Assembly (NCBI RefSeq): GCF_910592395.1
Contig: NC_088315.1
Coordinates: 11,100,501 to 11,164,500, forward strand
Length of the DNA stretch: 64,000 bases
Reading direction: 5' to 3'
Origin: Lineus longissimus
Lineage: Eukaryota; Nemertea; Pilidiophora; Heteronemertea; Lineidae
The notes beneath the pieces are model-generated. The model was not told the origin of the DNA and searched no databases. It saw only the letters and a program-made list of their open reading frames with translations. Numbering within the stretch: position 1 is the stretch's first letter; each line of letters begins with the position of its first letter. The translations under genes and the position numbers were made by a program. This document shows, piece after piece, positions 36,886 to 49,559 of this stretch.

Positions 36886-39169
36886 AAATAATTGATTATT
36901 TAATTTTAAAAGTGAAGGTGATGTTTGTCATCTTCATTGAGTGCGCGGGCCCGGTGTGCAGATTAAAGTAAGTATCATGTGAAGGCCCGGTCCGGTCTAA
37001 ATAGTCCTGATTAGGGTCAGGGGTAAGGGGATTGTCAGCAGGGATCAAGGGACCGTAGAGAGATTCGGCTATCCCGTTTCCGGGATCGGGATCAGGAAAG
37101 GTATCAGGTCGCGGAGAGGATCTAACCTGAAGGCCGCTATTTCATTCAAATGGCCAGCCTGAGGACGAGAGACAAAACGCAATTGTCTTCACCTCTCCGG
37201 GACTTCAACTGCAAGCAACAATACTTTAACGCTGGTTCATAGCTGGTGAATACCAATGATGTGGAGCCTAGGCCTTTGTCACGTTGCACTACCGAGATAC
37301 ACAATTCTTACCAGGGCAGATGGGATCAGGATAGCTAAATTGACGCAGGGAATGATGAGGTCACATCATTGGTTAGTGAAATTAACCATACCTATTTATG
37401 TCAGTTACGTGTTCTGGTCATGACAACTGTTCATGTGAAACCTATAGCAGGGCACACGGCTTGGCCACAATGGCCGTCTATGAGGGGATCACAACGCATG
37501 TCACATTTCAAAGATTTATCGCGACCTGAATTCATATCCGGATCTGGATCTCAGAACGTCGCAGCCGAACCTCTCTATTATTTATTTCCCCTGATAACTA
37601 TTTGATGAGATAGTAGAACATGTATGCAACTATATGTATGTTTTCCCACAAATGCCAATCAGCTGCACGGTGACAAAAGACAAAAACTGCGAGTGCGTTG
37701 GTGTCAACTGAGCTTGCTGATACATGCAGTGGGACATGGTACTTTCCGCATACTGCGAAAACGCGGTGTCCTGAGACCCAGTCAGAGTCGGGGTCAGGGT
37801 CAGGGTATCTTTCCGCCATTCTTAGCCCTGAACAGACCGAACAAGCACTAGCTGCATATCCTGTTTGTTGGAAACCATTTGACCTAGGGAAAAAAGAGAA
37901 CGGGGAATATAGGAACCGGGAGAACGAGGAACAACAACACGCACCCGCGTCCTCGATAAGCGTTCCTAGCAACAAATAATGCAATTAATGTAATCAGGAG
38001 CTCGGTTGGTCATGAGTAAATGTTCGCTTCTCCGGCCCTCACTGACACAAATATTGAAATAAGCGGACTCCTGATTTCCTCAGGATGCGGGGGATGTTGA
38101 TATGTTGTTCTAAATACTTTGGTATGCCTGTTCGCATAATGAAGACAAAACATGACGAACTTATTGTTTTGTTTCATTACAGAGGTGTAAAACTGGATGA
38201 AAGTCCAGGAAGTCTGATGTACGGCCAGCATAGAACGAGTGGTATCGAAATGGAGGCCTTGAACTAAGTATGCAAAGTGGTTCTATATTGCAGTGATAAT
38301 GATGCGTTGATGTTTATACTCTCGGGGATAACCAGCGACAACTAGTCACAGATGTTCACCATGAAGAGAGTAGACTCGAGTGAGTCCCAACAGGTAAGGG
38401 TTGCCGAATATGTGGTGTACGATATCATGGTGTGGATGAGGTGTAGCGTATGTCTGTACTCGTTTTGTCATATGAGAATATTACTAGAAGATAACACTAC
38501 TACAATCAGCCTGGGCCATCACGGTGAACCGTGAGGAAAATAATGCATTGGGTCCTTGTGTACATATGCACCTGGAGAAAAAAATAGTTCCACTTTAAAA
38601 AAGGGAAACTTCTTTAAAAGAAGGGTACAAATAAAATTTCAAATATTATCACATTTCTCATAACATTATCTTACTTTTAAATGAGCTTTTGAAAAATTTT
38701 ATTTGTACACAATCCTTGCAAAAAGTGTATGTGGTTGTGTGGTTTAGCATTTTTTTCCGTGATGGCCCAGACTGATAATAGATGTGGAGGCGTAACAGTC
38801 TGTTATGGTTCCCGATCTGGGTATCGGGAAGCATATTGATTCTGGTCCGGTGACTGTCTGTTCGTCTGTCCGTCAGCCTGTCCGAAGAAATAGTTTTTAC
38901 ACCTTCAGACGGACGGTGACAAGCAGAGCCAGGCCAGTCATCCACCACATAATCAGAGGGAGGGGCAATCATGCTGTTATGACTATTCCATTTGTCATAT
39001 TTATGATCCCCGTTGTGACCCACTCGGATCTGATTGATAATCATCCTTTCAGACATATTAGTAGAGTGTCATTTACCTGGGCAATAAGCTGATAATTGAT
39101 GTGTGATTGCGCAAAATCGATACGATTACAGAAATGTTGTTGAAAGAGGTACTGGAAAAAGTTACTGTA
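36886..39169. other. non-coding stretch
   Basis: No gene is recognised. A GGGTCA-type run lies near 37783-37808 and explains overlapping frames on both strands. A 'tctgtccgtc' run lies near 38865. Antisense frame pairs (37598-37984, 38658-39056) have no domain signal. Confidence 0.35.
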
Positions 39170-40155
39170 CAGGGTGTAACAAAAAAAAGAAAACCGAGAT
39201 TAATTTGTTAATTTCCGGGACATGGCTTATTTTTGGTAATTCGCAATCACCATTTATTACCAAATGATGTCCTGTTTCTTATGACACCGTGAAATCCAAT
39301 TTACTGTCACAGAAGACTAAGCAGTTCAATCAACCATGTCAGAACTGGTCTTGCACCACATTACCACAGCGGAACTCCGACAAAAAAGAAAGACCAGTGT
39401 GTCCTTAGCAACATTTTTATTCAATGATTTAAAATCTTGGGCCTTATTCCTGTCTCAACCTAACTCCAGTGTCATTCGACATGCCCCTCATTCCTTTCAA
39501 CACAAACTTCAGCTCTAGTTCTCATTGCTCTCAATGAATTCTTGATTATGTCTCTCTGTCCTCTTAAGGTATCAACTGCAGCGACGATTCTGGCACGTAA
39601 GCCATTGATATCTTGTGGAGGCGACCTGTTAACTTGGTTCTCAAGATGTCCCCCCCCCCCCCCCTCAAAAAATGGGGGATGAGGTCAGGGGACCTTGGTG
39701 GCCATTTAGTCTCACGGTTGATCGCCCCTAATGCATCTGCTACTAACTGGAGACTTCCAGTCCTCAACCACTCTTTTACCTCAAACACACGCTGCTTCAA
39801 TAGTTGTAAGTTGCATTTCGCTGGTCTGAGAAAATTAGCAACCTTTCCAACTTGTATTAGAGTGTGCAATGGAAATACATGCAAAAGATTGCACAATTTG
39901 GAGGCCCAACAAAAGCCCTGCACTTGGTAGACAAGGCTTATTATCAAAACATCTATCTGGTACTAGACCAGTTCTGCCATGGTTGATTGAACTGTTTCGT
40001 GTTTAGTCATCTGTGACAGTAAATTGGATTTCTTTGCGTCGTAAGAAAGACGACATCAATGGATAATAAATGGTGGTTGCCAATTTCCAAAATATTTAGC
40101 CATGTCCAGGAAATTAACAAATCAAACTCGGTTTCCTTTTATTTAAACGGCCCTG
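39170..40155 (-). mobile_element. Tc1/mariner-superfamily element, copy 2 with TA target duplication
   Basis: The ends cagggtgtaac and ggccctg are flanked by TA on both sides (39168-39169 and 40156-40157), the hallmark of Tc1/mariner insertion. The inverted termini extend about 70 bp ('ccgagattaatttgttaatt' against 'aattaacaaatcaaactcgg'). The minus strand from 39950 encodes a broken transposase: 'KQRVFEVKEWLRTGSLQ' then 'WPPRSPDLIPHFL', interrupted by a C tract at 39650-39664. It is the same family as 31991-32802. Confidence 0.85.
39564..39947 (-). pseudogene. transposase remnant (copy 2)
   Basis: WPPRSPDL at about 39685 matches the catalytic block of mariner-like transposases. The expected 'FFLWGxLK' is destroyed by the poly-C/poly-G expansion, and the rest is frame-disrupted. 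It cannot encode an active enzyme as read. Confidence 0.7.
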
Positions 40156-43100
40156 TACATACATGACATATGGTTAGTAGACGACATTTGGACATTTAGA
40201 CATTATTATGCAGTCCAATTATACAGTAACACCACTGTATACATACTGATATGCATAGATGTCCGTAAATGCAAAATCCGTGCCAGTAATGCTTATACTG
40301 TAGCAGAATCTCGTAATACGGATGTGGCTATAAGTACACTAACCTTTGCGCTATCCTGAAAACAGGCTCACGCAGGGGCTTTACATAGCAAAATACGTTA
40401 TGAAGCCGGTGCTTCCATCAGCGCAGTAGGCTAAATTGCGTAAATGTAAGCTCATTTTGTCAGCTTCGGCGAACTAATCCACAACATAATTTTGTCATGG
40501 CGCGATTTTCGCCTCGGATAAACTGATCAGTGACGCGAAAATACATGCAGTTGCTATCCGCAAGCCATCATGTCTATTGAGGGCAATATACGAACGACGA
40601 AGATGATGGCTTGGGTTTCTCCTTATCACACACGTCGGACCAGGCCGTATGGAAAATGCCAACTATCTTCTCACGGGAAGTTGCGAGAACGGACGTGAAC
40701 CACATTAGTCCTGAAAAGGTCACTGTGGACTATGGTGAAACTATACACAATATCCAGTAATTTGAGTCCAGAGTACAGATTGAACGTCATAGTGTTATTT
40801 TGTATAAACGCCTGGATGACTGGAAGTAGGCATCAGCATAAGCATGTGTGCTCGTCACCGTCATGTTCTACCACGCAATCACTGCGGCAACATGAGTTGT
40901 CTACGTCAACTGTGCAAGGACACTTCTCTATCTTTGATTGGGATTTGCACTTATTTCTGTAACATGGTTTGTGCTGCGATGTGTACATGTTTTTAGCCCA
41001 TGAACAAGACCGATGTTACCACAAATGAAATGATTTAACACGGATTGCATGTTCATTTGTTTGTTTTTTGCCCAGGCGGACGAACTTAGACCACGACAAA
41101 GGCGATCACAATCCTTGTACACAGTAAGATTTACGAAAGCATAGCTTCCTCTTGTCTCGCATATTCTCTTTCGACTTCTATATTTCCCTTATTTTCAGTT
41201 TGAGGTTATGATTTGTACCAATATATGATATTCATGCGAGATTTTTACGTTGTTTGGCCTTGCACCTGTGGTGTTTGACAAAGTGATTTTCTAGTGAGTT
41301 CATATTAAGCCCATTTGCAGTTTTTTCAGATGGGGAGGCTCGTCCATTTTTTATGTAGGGGCGCGCTTAACAAAATATAAAAAAATCTCGACGGCTGTGC
41401 ATTTCCCGTCTTATAACATATTTGTCCCAGATCGGTTGCATCGCATTCATCCCAGGGTGTTGGGCGGTGGGGGGGGGGGGGGGGGGGAGGATCAGTTTAT
41501 AATACCCACCGCGCGCGAATTTACCTAATTGCACGAATCAGTTATACGCGCCCTCTATATATGAGATGTAGAAGCAATATAACCTGGGTACGACTCGGAC
41601 TATAATAGTGACTTTCCCTTTTTCAAATTTCATGGGGTTCCTCTGGAAGGCGAGTGTCAGAAGAACATAACCAGCTATTTTTGCCAATGCTTCTATCCAT
41701 TTATAAGCCAGTATCACCTAAACATATATATATATAAGACGTTTGCCTGTAATTGCGAGTCCAGTTTTTCATTACCTCTTTTATTATTCGTGTGTCTTTC
41801 AGTGTACTATTCAAACTTTATTTTCTGCTTCTTAAGTATTCCTCCTGTTATTTCTGGCAAGGTGCATATCTTTGTGTCTTGATTACTTGGACAAAAGTAT
41901 CTCTGCTTACCTTAACCCCAACGCGTCCAACTTATTTCAGAGATCACGCTTCATGATGCGAGAAAGTGGCTATCGCTCTCAACTGCTAATTATCTGGCTA
42001 AATGCTAACTATAACTAAACTGGTGAAATAGTGCTAAATCTTCTTGAAGCCTTTCCAAAGAGCGAAAGGAGCGACAACGAGGCCGCAAACATCTTCGACA
42101 CAACGCTCATTTTCGAATGCATGCCATTCCAAAACGCTTCGAATGAAAAGGACGTAGTAGTGTCACATTTTGTCAGTTTTACGATGGTAATAACGACGGG
42201 TCTTCAAGACTTTTCGCTCCTTCATTACCTCAATTAAGTCACCAGAAGCCAGCTTCTTAATGTTGAAACTCCAATAGTTTTTAAGAAAAAAACTTTCTTA
42301 TAGCTCCCTCAAAGCCAAATTGTTTCGAACCAAATTGAGTATCCACCTCTAGCCGTATTTATATACGGTCACCGCCTTTGAAAGTAGGTGAGCTTGAATT
42401 TCGACGAGAGCGTTACTTTTTAAATACACTATTTGGTGAGAATTGCCAACATTGAATGCCTCTCGCTCCTAAACGGGTCAAGATATTGAAAATAAAGCTC
42501 TCAAGAAGAATTCAATTGGCTTCAAAATGGTACTTGTAGCACAGCGTATGATACGTTCGAGGCCAAAACAGACGTTTTCTCGAATCGTGTCATAATATTT
42601 GTCATTGAGATGGCAAAATTTAGACCTATTGTCCATAATTCAAATGGCCATAGAATCAACAGATTTTAACCTGTATCCTTGCCCCTTTGTGACCGCATAA
42701 TATATACATATACAAGCAACAGCAATGTTGGCAAGATTAGTTGCGACCGTTTGACCCTTCCAAAAATTCGCATTGGAAACGATGCACTGGTTTGTATGAT
42801 ATTCTACAACCGCATTGGAAATCGTGCACTGGTTTCTATTTTAAAACCGTATTGGAAACGGCGGGCTTGTTTGGAGATGAGGTAGAAGAGGTACATGTGT
42901 AGATAGAGGGGCAGATGAACTGGCTGGTGAGGCAGTAGTGTTTACTGAGATGGTCTTCACACTTGCTTCTGGGAAAGGTGAATTATGAAAAGCATTATTG
43001 AGGATATTTGTGGAATTTTTATGAATGGAGTTTTATAGTTAGAGACATGTTTTAATTTTCAACACTCTGGTGTTGTGATCAGTGGTTATTAGGGTCAATT

Positions 43101-43481
43101 AAGGTTGGGGCAGTTATTTCATATTGTGCTAAATTATGTTTGCAAAACAACCAGTCAAAAATGACGGTTATAAATATATACGTGTATTATTTGTTTTGAC
43201 ATCAATAAACATTTGTTAAAAGGGTGTCGGTCTGTTGAAGTTCGTTTCAAAATTCATTTGTCTATTGTACACCGGTGACATGAACAAGAGTCAAGTTTGC
43301 TTTGACAGCTTTTTATGTTTGCGAAGGTCCACCGTGGACAAAAGTCGGTCTGTTTAAATATGATTTATCGATTGTGAGGAGTTAAACAAGCTGAAAACAT
43401 TTTTCGCGGGAGCAATATAATAGGAACAAAAATAGGAACGGAAAAATAGAGAGGTTGCGCACTCTCCCGAAACCAGGATCA
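40156..43481. other. non-coding stretch
   Basis: No gene is recognised. A 19-base G tract lies at 41469-41487. A short AT dinucleotide run lies near 41723. A local duplication occurs at 42770-42860, where 'cgcattggaaa.g' and 'gcactggttt' recur about 40 bases apart. Confidence 0.4.
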
Positions 43482-43667
43482 TCATCGATCGACTGCGCAG
43501 CAGGCGGCCACAAGCTTCCTCCAACCAACCCTATCCTGGGCCAATTCCTCAATTTGTTTTGGTTCCAGCGGTCCTATGAGAGATTTGATATACATGTACG
43601 TCAGATAAGGCATTCGCTGGCGGCCAGGGCATCTCCTGCCGTGCGTCGGTTGGTATAGTGCATACAA
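43482..43667 (-). pseudogene. LINE ORF2 C-terminal tail fragment
   Basis: The minus-strand frame contains HGRRCPGRQRMPYLTYMYIK followed by 'AQDRVGWRKLVAACCAVDR'. This fits the very C-terminus of many non-LTR retrotransposon ORF2 proteins ('RGRQR...Y......A.DR..WR.lV..c...'). Confidence 0.6.
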
Positions 43668-43734
43668 TCCAGAAGTATTAAGGTAGCAGGAAGGGTTGGG
43701 CGTTTGTGGTTTCTGAGTCTGAGGGGGTTGGTGT

Positions 43735-43798
43735 CTGTTGACTGTGCTTTAAGAGAGACTAGGCATGGCGCCAGTCTCTCTTAAAGCACAGCCAACAG
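43735..43798. repeat. near-perfect 26-bp inverted repeat (hairpin)
   Basis: ctgttgactgtgctttaaga plus gagact (43735-43760) is the reverse complement of 43773-43798 with one mismatch. The arms are separated by a 12-base loop (aggcatggcgcc). The structure is directly visible. It may be a transposon terminus pair or a recent template-switch event. Confidence 0.8.
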
Positions 43799-44488
43799 GC
43801 AGTTGGTCTCAGTATTTGGGTATGTACAGAATCAAGGCAGCTCAGAGAGCAATGATTGAACGATGCTGTGGACAAGTCCAAGGATACTGCATCAGTCACG
43901 ACCAACTTCTCATCAGAAAGCGTCACCACCAGCATATTCAATGTTCATTTCCAACCTGTACCAGTCCAATGCACGCCTGTCATGGTCAGCAGTGGTCAGC
44001 TCAGCGCGATATGGAACATTCTTCCGAAACTCAAGCGAGGGAAGTCTGCTCATTAGCATATCTCGCGCACTGCTCCTTCTTGTCAAACATCGTAGTGAAA
44101 TCGTAATGGAAAACGTCTGGCTTTGCGCCAGACATTGAGACTAATAAGTGAAGAACTAATAGGTAAAGAACTTCTACTTGCGCGAGACTGCTGTGATAAA
44201 ATTATCATTGCAGAGACTCCGGTGACGTACACATATATTTTTTACAATCAAAAATGCCCTCAAAAGACGACATGGAATGATTATTTTATTGATATTTCCT
44301 ACTATATACCTTCCAATTATCACTTTATACAAATAGATCGGCGTTAGGTCGCATGCTTTTCTTTCCTGGTGACACTATAAAGCAAAATAGTTGCAACCCC
44401 GTAAATGCGCTATAAGTCAAATAATAAGTGACGGTGACCCGTTATAGTTTCGCCAGCTTCGCTTTTTGGGCCTTTGCGTCTAGCTGGC
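43799..44488. other. unassigned open region between LINE fragments
   Basis: At 43765-44138 three plus-strand frames are open at once. The frame from 43856 reads 'VHFQPVPVQCTPVMVSSGQL' onward and looks fairly protein-like, but I recognise no family and see no convincing splice sites. It may be part of a decayed element. Confidence 0.25.
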
Positions 44489-44950
44489 TCATTGCTTGGC
44501 ATCCGTAAAATGTGTCCCAGGAACGTCAATTGGCGGAGGTGCACCCAATGTATTAAGGGGGGGGGGGGGGGTGCACTTCACCAGTGAGTACACTGTTGTA
44601 TTTGATACATGGTCGGTCCGCTTGATATTTAACATGATCCTGTAGCATGATGTTGCAAACGCGTTGATGTTGTTTTCCATGTGTTTGGTAATCACCCAGG
44701 ACTCACATCCGTATAACAGTACGGTGAGGCAGGTGGTAGTGAAGAGGCGCACTTTTGTACTGATCGATATGGTTTGACTTCTCCAGAGTTTCTCGAGCTT
44801 CCAGAAGGCAGAGCAGGCGAGGGCTTTTCTTCTCTTCAGGTCAGCTGCACTTGAGTCCATCATGGAGCCCAGATACTTGAAGTCAGTCACATGCTGTATG
44901 GGTTCTCCATATACTTTTAGTGGTGAACTTGTATCGCAGTGGCGTGTCAT
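44489..44950 (-). pseudogene. LINE reverse-transcriptase C-terminal fragment
   Basis: The minus-strand frame encodes 'FKYLGSMMDSSAADLKRRKA', 'FWKLEKLWRS', 'LLYGCESWVITKHMENNINA' and 'CYRIMLNIKRTDHVSN'. This is the classic region after the RT palm in many LINE ORF2 proteins ('YLGS...eI..Ri..A...f..L...w', 'LLYGcEtW', 'cyRriL.I...d..sN'). It ends at a 15-base G tract (plus strand 44557-44571), after which the frame is unrelated. Intact ORF2 sequence is missing on both sides. Confidence 0.8.
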
Positions 44951-46330
44951 ATACTCTGCTGTTTTCGAAACCAGGATATTGTCGGCTTCATCCAGTTATA
45001 TACTCGATTTGATTTAATTGTTGAATTATATTGATATTCCACCACCATTATAACAATCATCTTTTAAATTTTAGATTTGACATATATGTGTATGCAACTG
45101 ACATACCAAAGTCATTATCCTAGTCTAAGGCCATAGAATACGACTTCATTTTTCCCGCTTCATGTACATGTCCAATCAAGAACTTGAAAAATTATTGTGC
45201 GCGCACAAGTTGTTTATCGATAGTTCAGTAAATACAAGTCGTCAACAAGCCTATCTATCGGCGTTGTGCGTCGGTATCCCTCTTTCACCGCTGATAAACT
45301 CCCCCTGAGACTGTCAATACTTGGAACCCCTTTTAAATCAGTTTATTTCAAGAAATTTCGATGGCCATGCATTTATGGTTGTTGGGTCTGACTTCTATAT
45401 CGCTGGATCTGATCGACGGTAAAGAAAGGGATAATTTAAGATTGAACCACACCGCCGATAACTTAGCGAGGGCTTTGGGATTGACGCAGACCGCCGGTAA
45501 ATCGGCATGAGGTGTCAATAGACGACTACAATTAACTCTCAAAGTTGAATTCGGAGTGGGAGTCGCAAATGATGCCCAACATAAGTATTGTGCAGCTGGC
45601 TCATCTGTATAATCTGGTCGATCGCCGGTCCGGCAAACATCGGAATTCGACTACGTATAGAGCTAAGCCAGCGACTTGTGTTGTTCCTGCTGCACGTTGC
45701 CGGTCGTAGTCGAACACGGCTACATAGTGATTTTCTCATTAGGTCTACATTTCATGGCAATTGGAAATCTCAAAATCTGAATCAATATCATTGGCTAAAA
45801 GAGACATCGATACCGTGTGCTAATAGATATATCTTAACAATGTCTCGGTTGATATAGGATGTGGAACTGTGTTATGATAGGAGGGGAGTAGTACTACGGG
45901 AACCGAGATAAGCTCCGGCCGCATGGGCCGTTCGCGGCTCGGGCAGTAGCCCAGCCGAATTGTGTATTTATGACGAGAGAGTAGGTTTTCACCAAAGACA
46001 CGGTATCGTGGAGAGGGTGTCGAAACATAAGGGATGCTCGGAACAGCGTAATGAATTTTAGATGTTGATTCCCGGGGTGATTATTTTGATATATGAAATT
46101 TCTGCAATTAAAAGAAGACAACATATTTTCCCCTAAAAATTAATTTGCCAATAAAATTTGAAACATTGATAAGGGAAATTATTAAACAATTCCTTCCAAT
46201 CTGCCCTTTGGTACTCGGACACCAACCAGCATCCGATAAAATGGGTTTTTTGCTCTTTTTTACCCTGATCAACGTAACTGTGATATCATTGCCAGTGGTA
46301 TCAGGTCAACAAATTTAAAATATAGGAAGT
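44951..46330. other. non-coding stretch
   Basis: No gene is recognised. Minus-strand frame 45348-45542 and plus-strand frame 45588-45857 lack any motif I can identify. Confidence 0.35.
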
Positions 46331-46540
46331 TCACAGTTAAATGGTTTTCCTCTAAATAGTTCTCAGTCCATTTCTAGGCCCACAAATGGGAATACGAGAG
46401 GGTTCGAGTGCATGACTAATGCATGGCCTCTCCAATAAATGAGGGCATATTAAGAATTGGGTAAAGTAGGTCAGAACCATTCACCTTTGTGGGCCTAGAA
46501 TTGGACTTAGAAAATTTAAAGGAAAACCATTTAACAGTGT
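46331..46540. mobile_element. MITE with ~55-bp terminal inverted repeats
   Basis: tcacagttaaatggttttcc at the left pairs with ggaaaaccatttaacagtg at the right. Further in, 'agtccatttctaggcccaca' pairs with 'tgtgggcctagaattggact'. Total length is about 210 bp with no coding capacity. Superfamily unknown. Confidence 0.8.
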
Positions 46541-47430
46541 ATGTTGCGTTATATGTGCATGTTTCTTAGGCAAATACATGTATTTTGCAAAGTTGACAAA
46601 CATTTTTGAAATAGTAGGGAGTTTTTATTATGTTGCAACATGCATGTTGTCGTCACATGGTTTATTGAAACTGAATTGGCTGTATGGCATCAAAAACATG
46701 TGCATACCATTAGGCCAACATTGAATATTTAGAACAGGCTATCAACAGTCTCATAATGTGACAAAAACTTAATTATTTTGTTAGGCTGGAGTACACTTAT
46801 CAATGGGTCTAGTAGTTGAAATTAGTTGCACTAGGATCAGAATTCGAAATTTAAAATTCAATAGTAAAAAAGAAAATGCAACAAAAAAGTTTTTGCTGGC
46901 ATCTAGAATAAAATGGTCAATAGGTTTTGAAAAGACAGCAGAGAATGAAAGGCTCAGTATCCTGTTTGATGTTGCAGGATAACTTCAGGTCAACCATTGA
47001 CGTCAATCGAAAGTTCACTATTGTATTTAATGTTTTCAACCTTTCGCCAGTGATTCTACGCGCACTCCATAACCTGCTAGTATGAGTTTACGGTAAACCT
47101 TTTTTTAACAATGCTATTGTCATCATTATTTACTTATGTTCAAGCAAATGGTGTCTTACCCCCGAAGTTGATGTTTTTCTGCAGCTTGGTTAGTACCACA
47201 CTGTACTACATATCGCATAACTCCACCCCTGTTGAAAGGATATTACTTTAGGCATCAAGTCAAAAATAAGACCCAAATTTTCCAGGAAACTTCGAACAGA
47301 AATAACTGATTTCCGTATAAGAGACAACAGCTGCCACTTTCAAGAATTGTTGAAAAGAAGAAGAAAGTTTCGAGCAATTTAAAAAAAGAAGAAAGAATGC
47401 GAAATACATGTAAGCATTACCCTGACACAA
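46541..47430. other. non-coding stretch
   Basis: I see no gene or clear repeat here. Confidence 0.35.
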
Positions 47431-47640
47431 ATAAGAGGTTTCAGTTTGAGCTTTTGGAAAAGCTTTCAGGGTTTTTCAGAAATATGTACCGTGTAGAAGT
47501 TTTTTAGGGTTAAGAAAAATCATTCGAGGTTTTTCTTCAGTTCAAAAACTTTTAGGGAATTTCCCTTTCTCTGAAAAACCGCTATGAGGTGCGTATTTGT
47601 CTTAGTTGAAAAACCTTAAACGTTTTTAGGTGTCACAAAA
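47431..47640. repeat. 'gaggtttttc' repeat family, copy 1
   Basis: It is built from strings such as 'gagcttttggaaaagctttc', 'gaggtttttc', 'ctctgaaaaacc' and 'gttgaaaaacctt'. Related copies lie at 54430-54615 and 61545-61690. The ends are not sharply defined, and the internal palindromic character suggests a MITE. Confidence 0.55.
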
Positions 47641-48134
47641 AACATAAACTATATACCCAAAAACAAAACAAAAAAGTAATAAAGAGACCAAGAGGAAGAA
47701 TAAGGACAAATGTCAATAGTTGGTGCCAGCGGGATATCTAGCGTACTACCTTCAGATCTCCCACAGAGCTCTAACAAAGGTCGTCTAGTTTCACAGATCT
47801 GAGACCGGTAGATTAATTGTCGACCATGTCGAAACATTGGCATGGCCATCGCAGATTGGTGTCGTTAATATATGTATACCATCGAGAATCTTGCCATTTG
47901 GCAACTGAAAGTTGTTGCGATATGGCTCGAGACTGTATTGGCCGGCATTTCAAACTCACCGTCCCTCGATCCGTAACCTCTAAAATACATACTTTTCATT
48001 CAAGTTATTATCAGAAAATACAAGGTATGTTCCATTTCTTTAAAAAAATTAAAGGAACACCGGCAGTAAATCTACCGAGAAAAATAGTTATATTGTGATT
48101 TCATGAAAGGTTAAGTCAAATAACTGGACTGAGA
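47641..48134. other. non-coding stretch
   Basis: No gene is recognised. The frame at 47817-48098 has no motif. Confidence 0.35.
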
Positions 48135-48900
48135 GAGGATCTTACAGAACGTTTCGAATAGCATCCGCCATTCCTCGTCAGCTGACCTACTGCTGTTGTT
48201 CGGTACGGGAACTTTCCGAAGTGTGTCTCGAGAGGGCGGGATCCCGGGTGCCTGAAAGTTCCACTCGTAGGCCGCCTTTGCGGTTCAGGTCCGGGACATG
48301 CAGTCTTTCAGATATAGCCTCCTTGATGCCGCGTTCGTGCTATCGAGATTCCCGTGGCAGAATCTCGGTGGATTCCAGGCTGAACGAATGTCCTCGTTGT
48401 TCCTAAGTATGGTGGAAAATGGCTGACGAGTAGCTATAGCTACTGGCGGCTGGTGCACCCCTAAGACAAGGTCCAGAAAGAACAGAAGAGCGGTTTACAA
48501 ACTCAATTGTCAGGACTATGATTCATCCTATGTGGAGGAAACCTCACAGGCCCTCACGCACCGTTTCAGCCAGCATCAGTGGCTACTCGTCAGTCGTTTT
48601 CCACTATACTAAGGAACAACGAGGACATTCGTTCAGCCTGGAATTCACCGATATTCTGTCACGGGAATCTCGATGGCACGAACGCGGCATCAAGGAGGCT
48701 ACATTTGAAAGACTGCATGCCCGGACCTAAATCGCAAAGGCGGCCTACGAGTAGAAATTTCAGGTACCTAGCCATGGGACCCCGCCCTCTCGAGACACAC
48801 TTCCGAAAGTTCCCGTATCGAACAACGACAACAACAACAGCAATAGATCAGCTGACGAGGAATAGCGGATGCTATTCGAAACGTTCTCTTAGTTTCTCTC
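48135..48900. mobile_element. Penelope-like element fragments in inverted (head-to-head) arrangement
   Basis: Arms at about 48135-48437 and 48583-48900 are inverted copies of each other. For example, 'gaggcggcctacgagt'-type strings, 'tcgagagggcggg' and 'cagctgac' occur in opposite orientations. On the plus strand, 48505-48585 reads 'YDSSYVEETSQALTHRFSQH'. This is followed, with frameshifts, by 'GHSFSLE', 'ILSRESRWHERGIKEA' and 'PDLNRKGGLRVE'. This is the GIY-YIG endonuclease pattern at the C-terminus of Penelope-like retroelements. Both coding copies point outwards from a ~150-bp centre. Frameshifts and stops mean it is not active. Confidence 0.72.
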
Positions 48901-49559
48901 TCAATCCAGTAGTTATTTGACTGAACCTTTCATGGAATTACTACGATACCTGGATGACTAATCTTCACAAGGATAAAGGTTATATTGGTATTTTTAAAAT
49001 AAAAGCTGTCGCTTTCTAAACACATAAGGTTACGCCTTGGCCAGTCAGACCATAGAGGTACTATTAAACTAAAACTTCCTTGGTCAGAAAAGGCTCTCGG
49101 TTTGGCCCGAAAGGCGAGAGATACATGTAGGCCATTCATGCGATCGCCCGCCCATTATAATTAGACTTGATATATTTTAGTTTTACTCATCATTTACACC
49201 GCAGCTTAATCGACGGTTTTTGCTTTGGTTGACAGACAGTTATCTCTGGCCACACATCTTTTAGTCTTTCTCGGGTTAAGTACCACAGCTTAGCTGAAAA
49301 AACTGCAGTTCTCATACTGTTTTCTTGCTTTTATCGCGGGAGTTACATGCAGGTTGGAGACGCACTGAATGTGTTTACTCCTTAACCCCGCAAATAACCG
49401 GGTCTTCTCAAAATGGTCCATTGTGTTCGAAGTGCTTTTTTTCATTGGCTTTTCAAGCTCACCAGCGAACTGGGTCACACAAACAAAGCTTTTTCGTATT
49501 TGGGACGACTGAAGAGAATTTGGCGCGACAGATACATCTAATTGACGTCAGAACTACAC
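48901..49559. other. non-coding stretch
   Basis: No gene is recognised here. Confidence 0.35.

Noticed and set aside
37598-37984. 128-codon minus-strand frame and overlapping plus-strand frames
   Set aside because: Several frames are open on both strands over low-complexity (GGGTCA)n sequence, with no domain signal.
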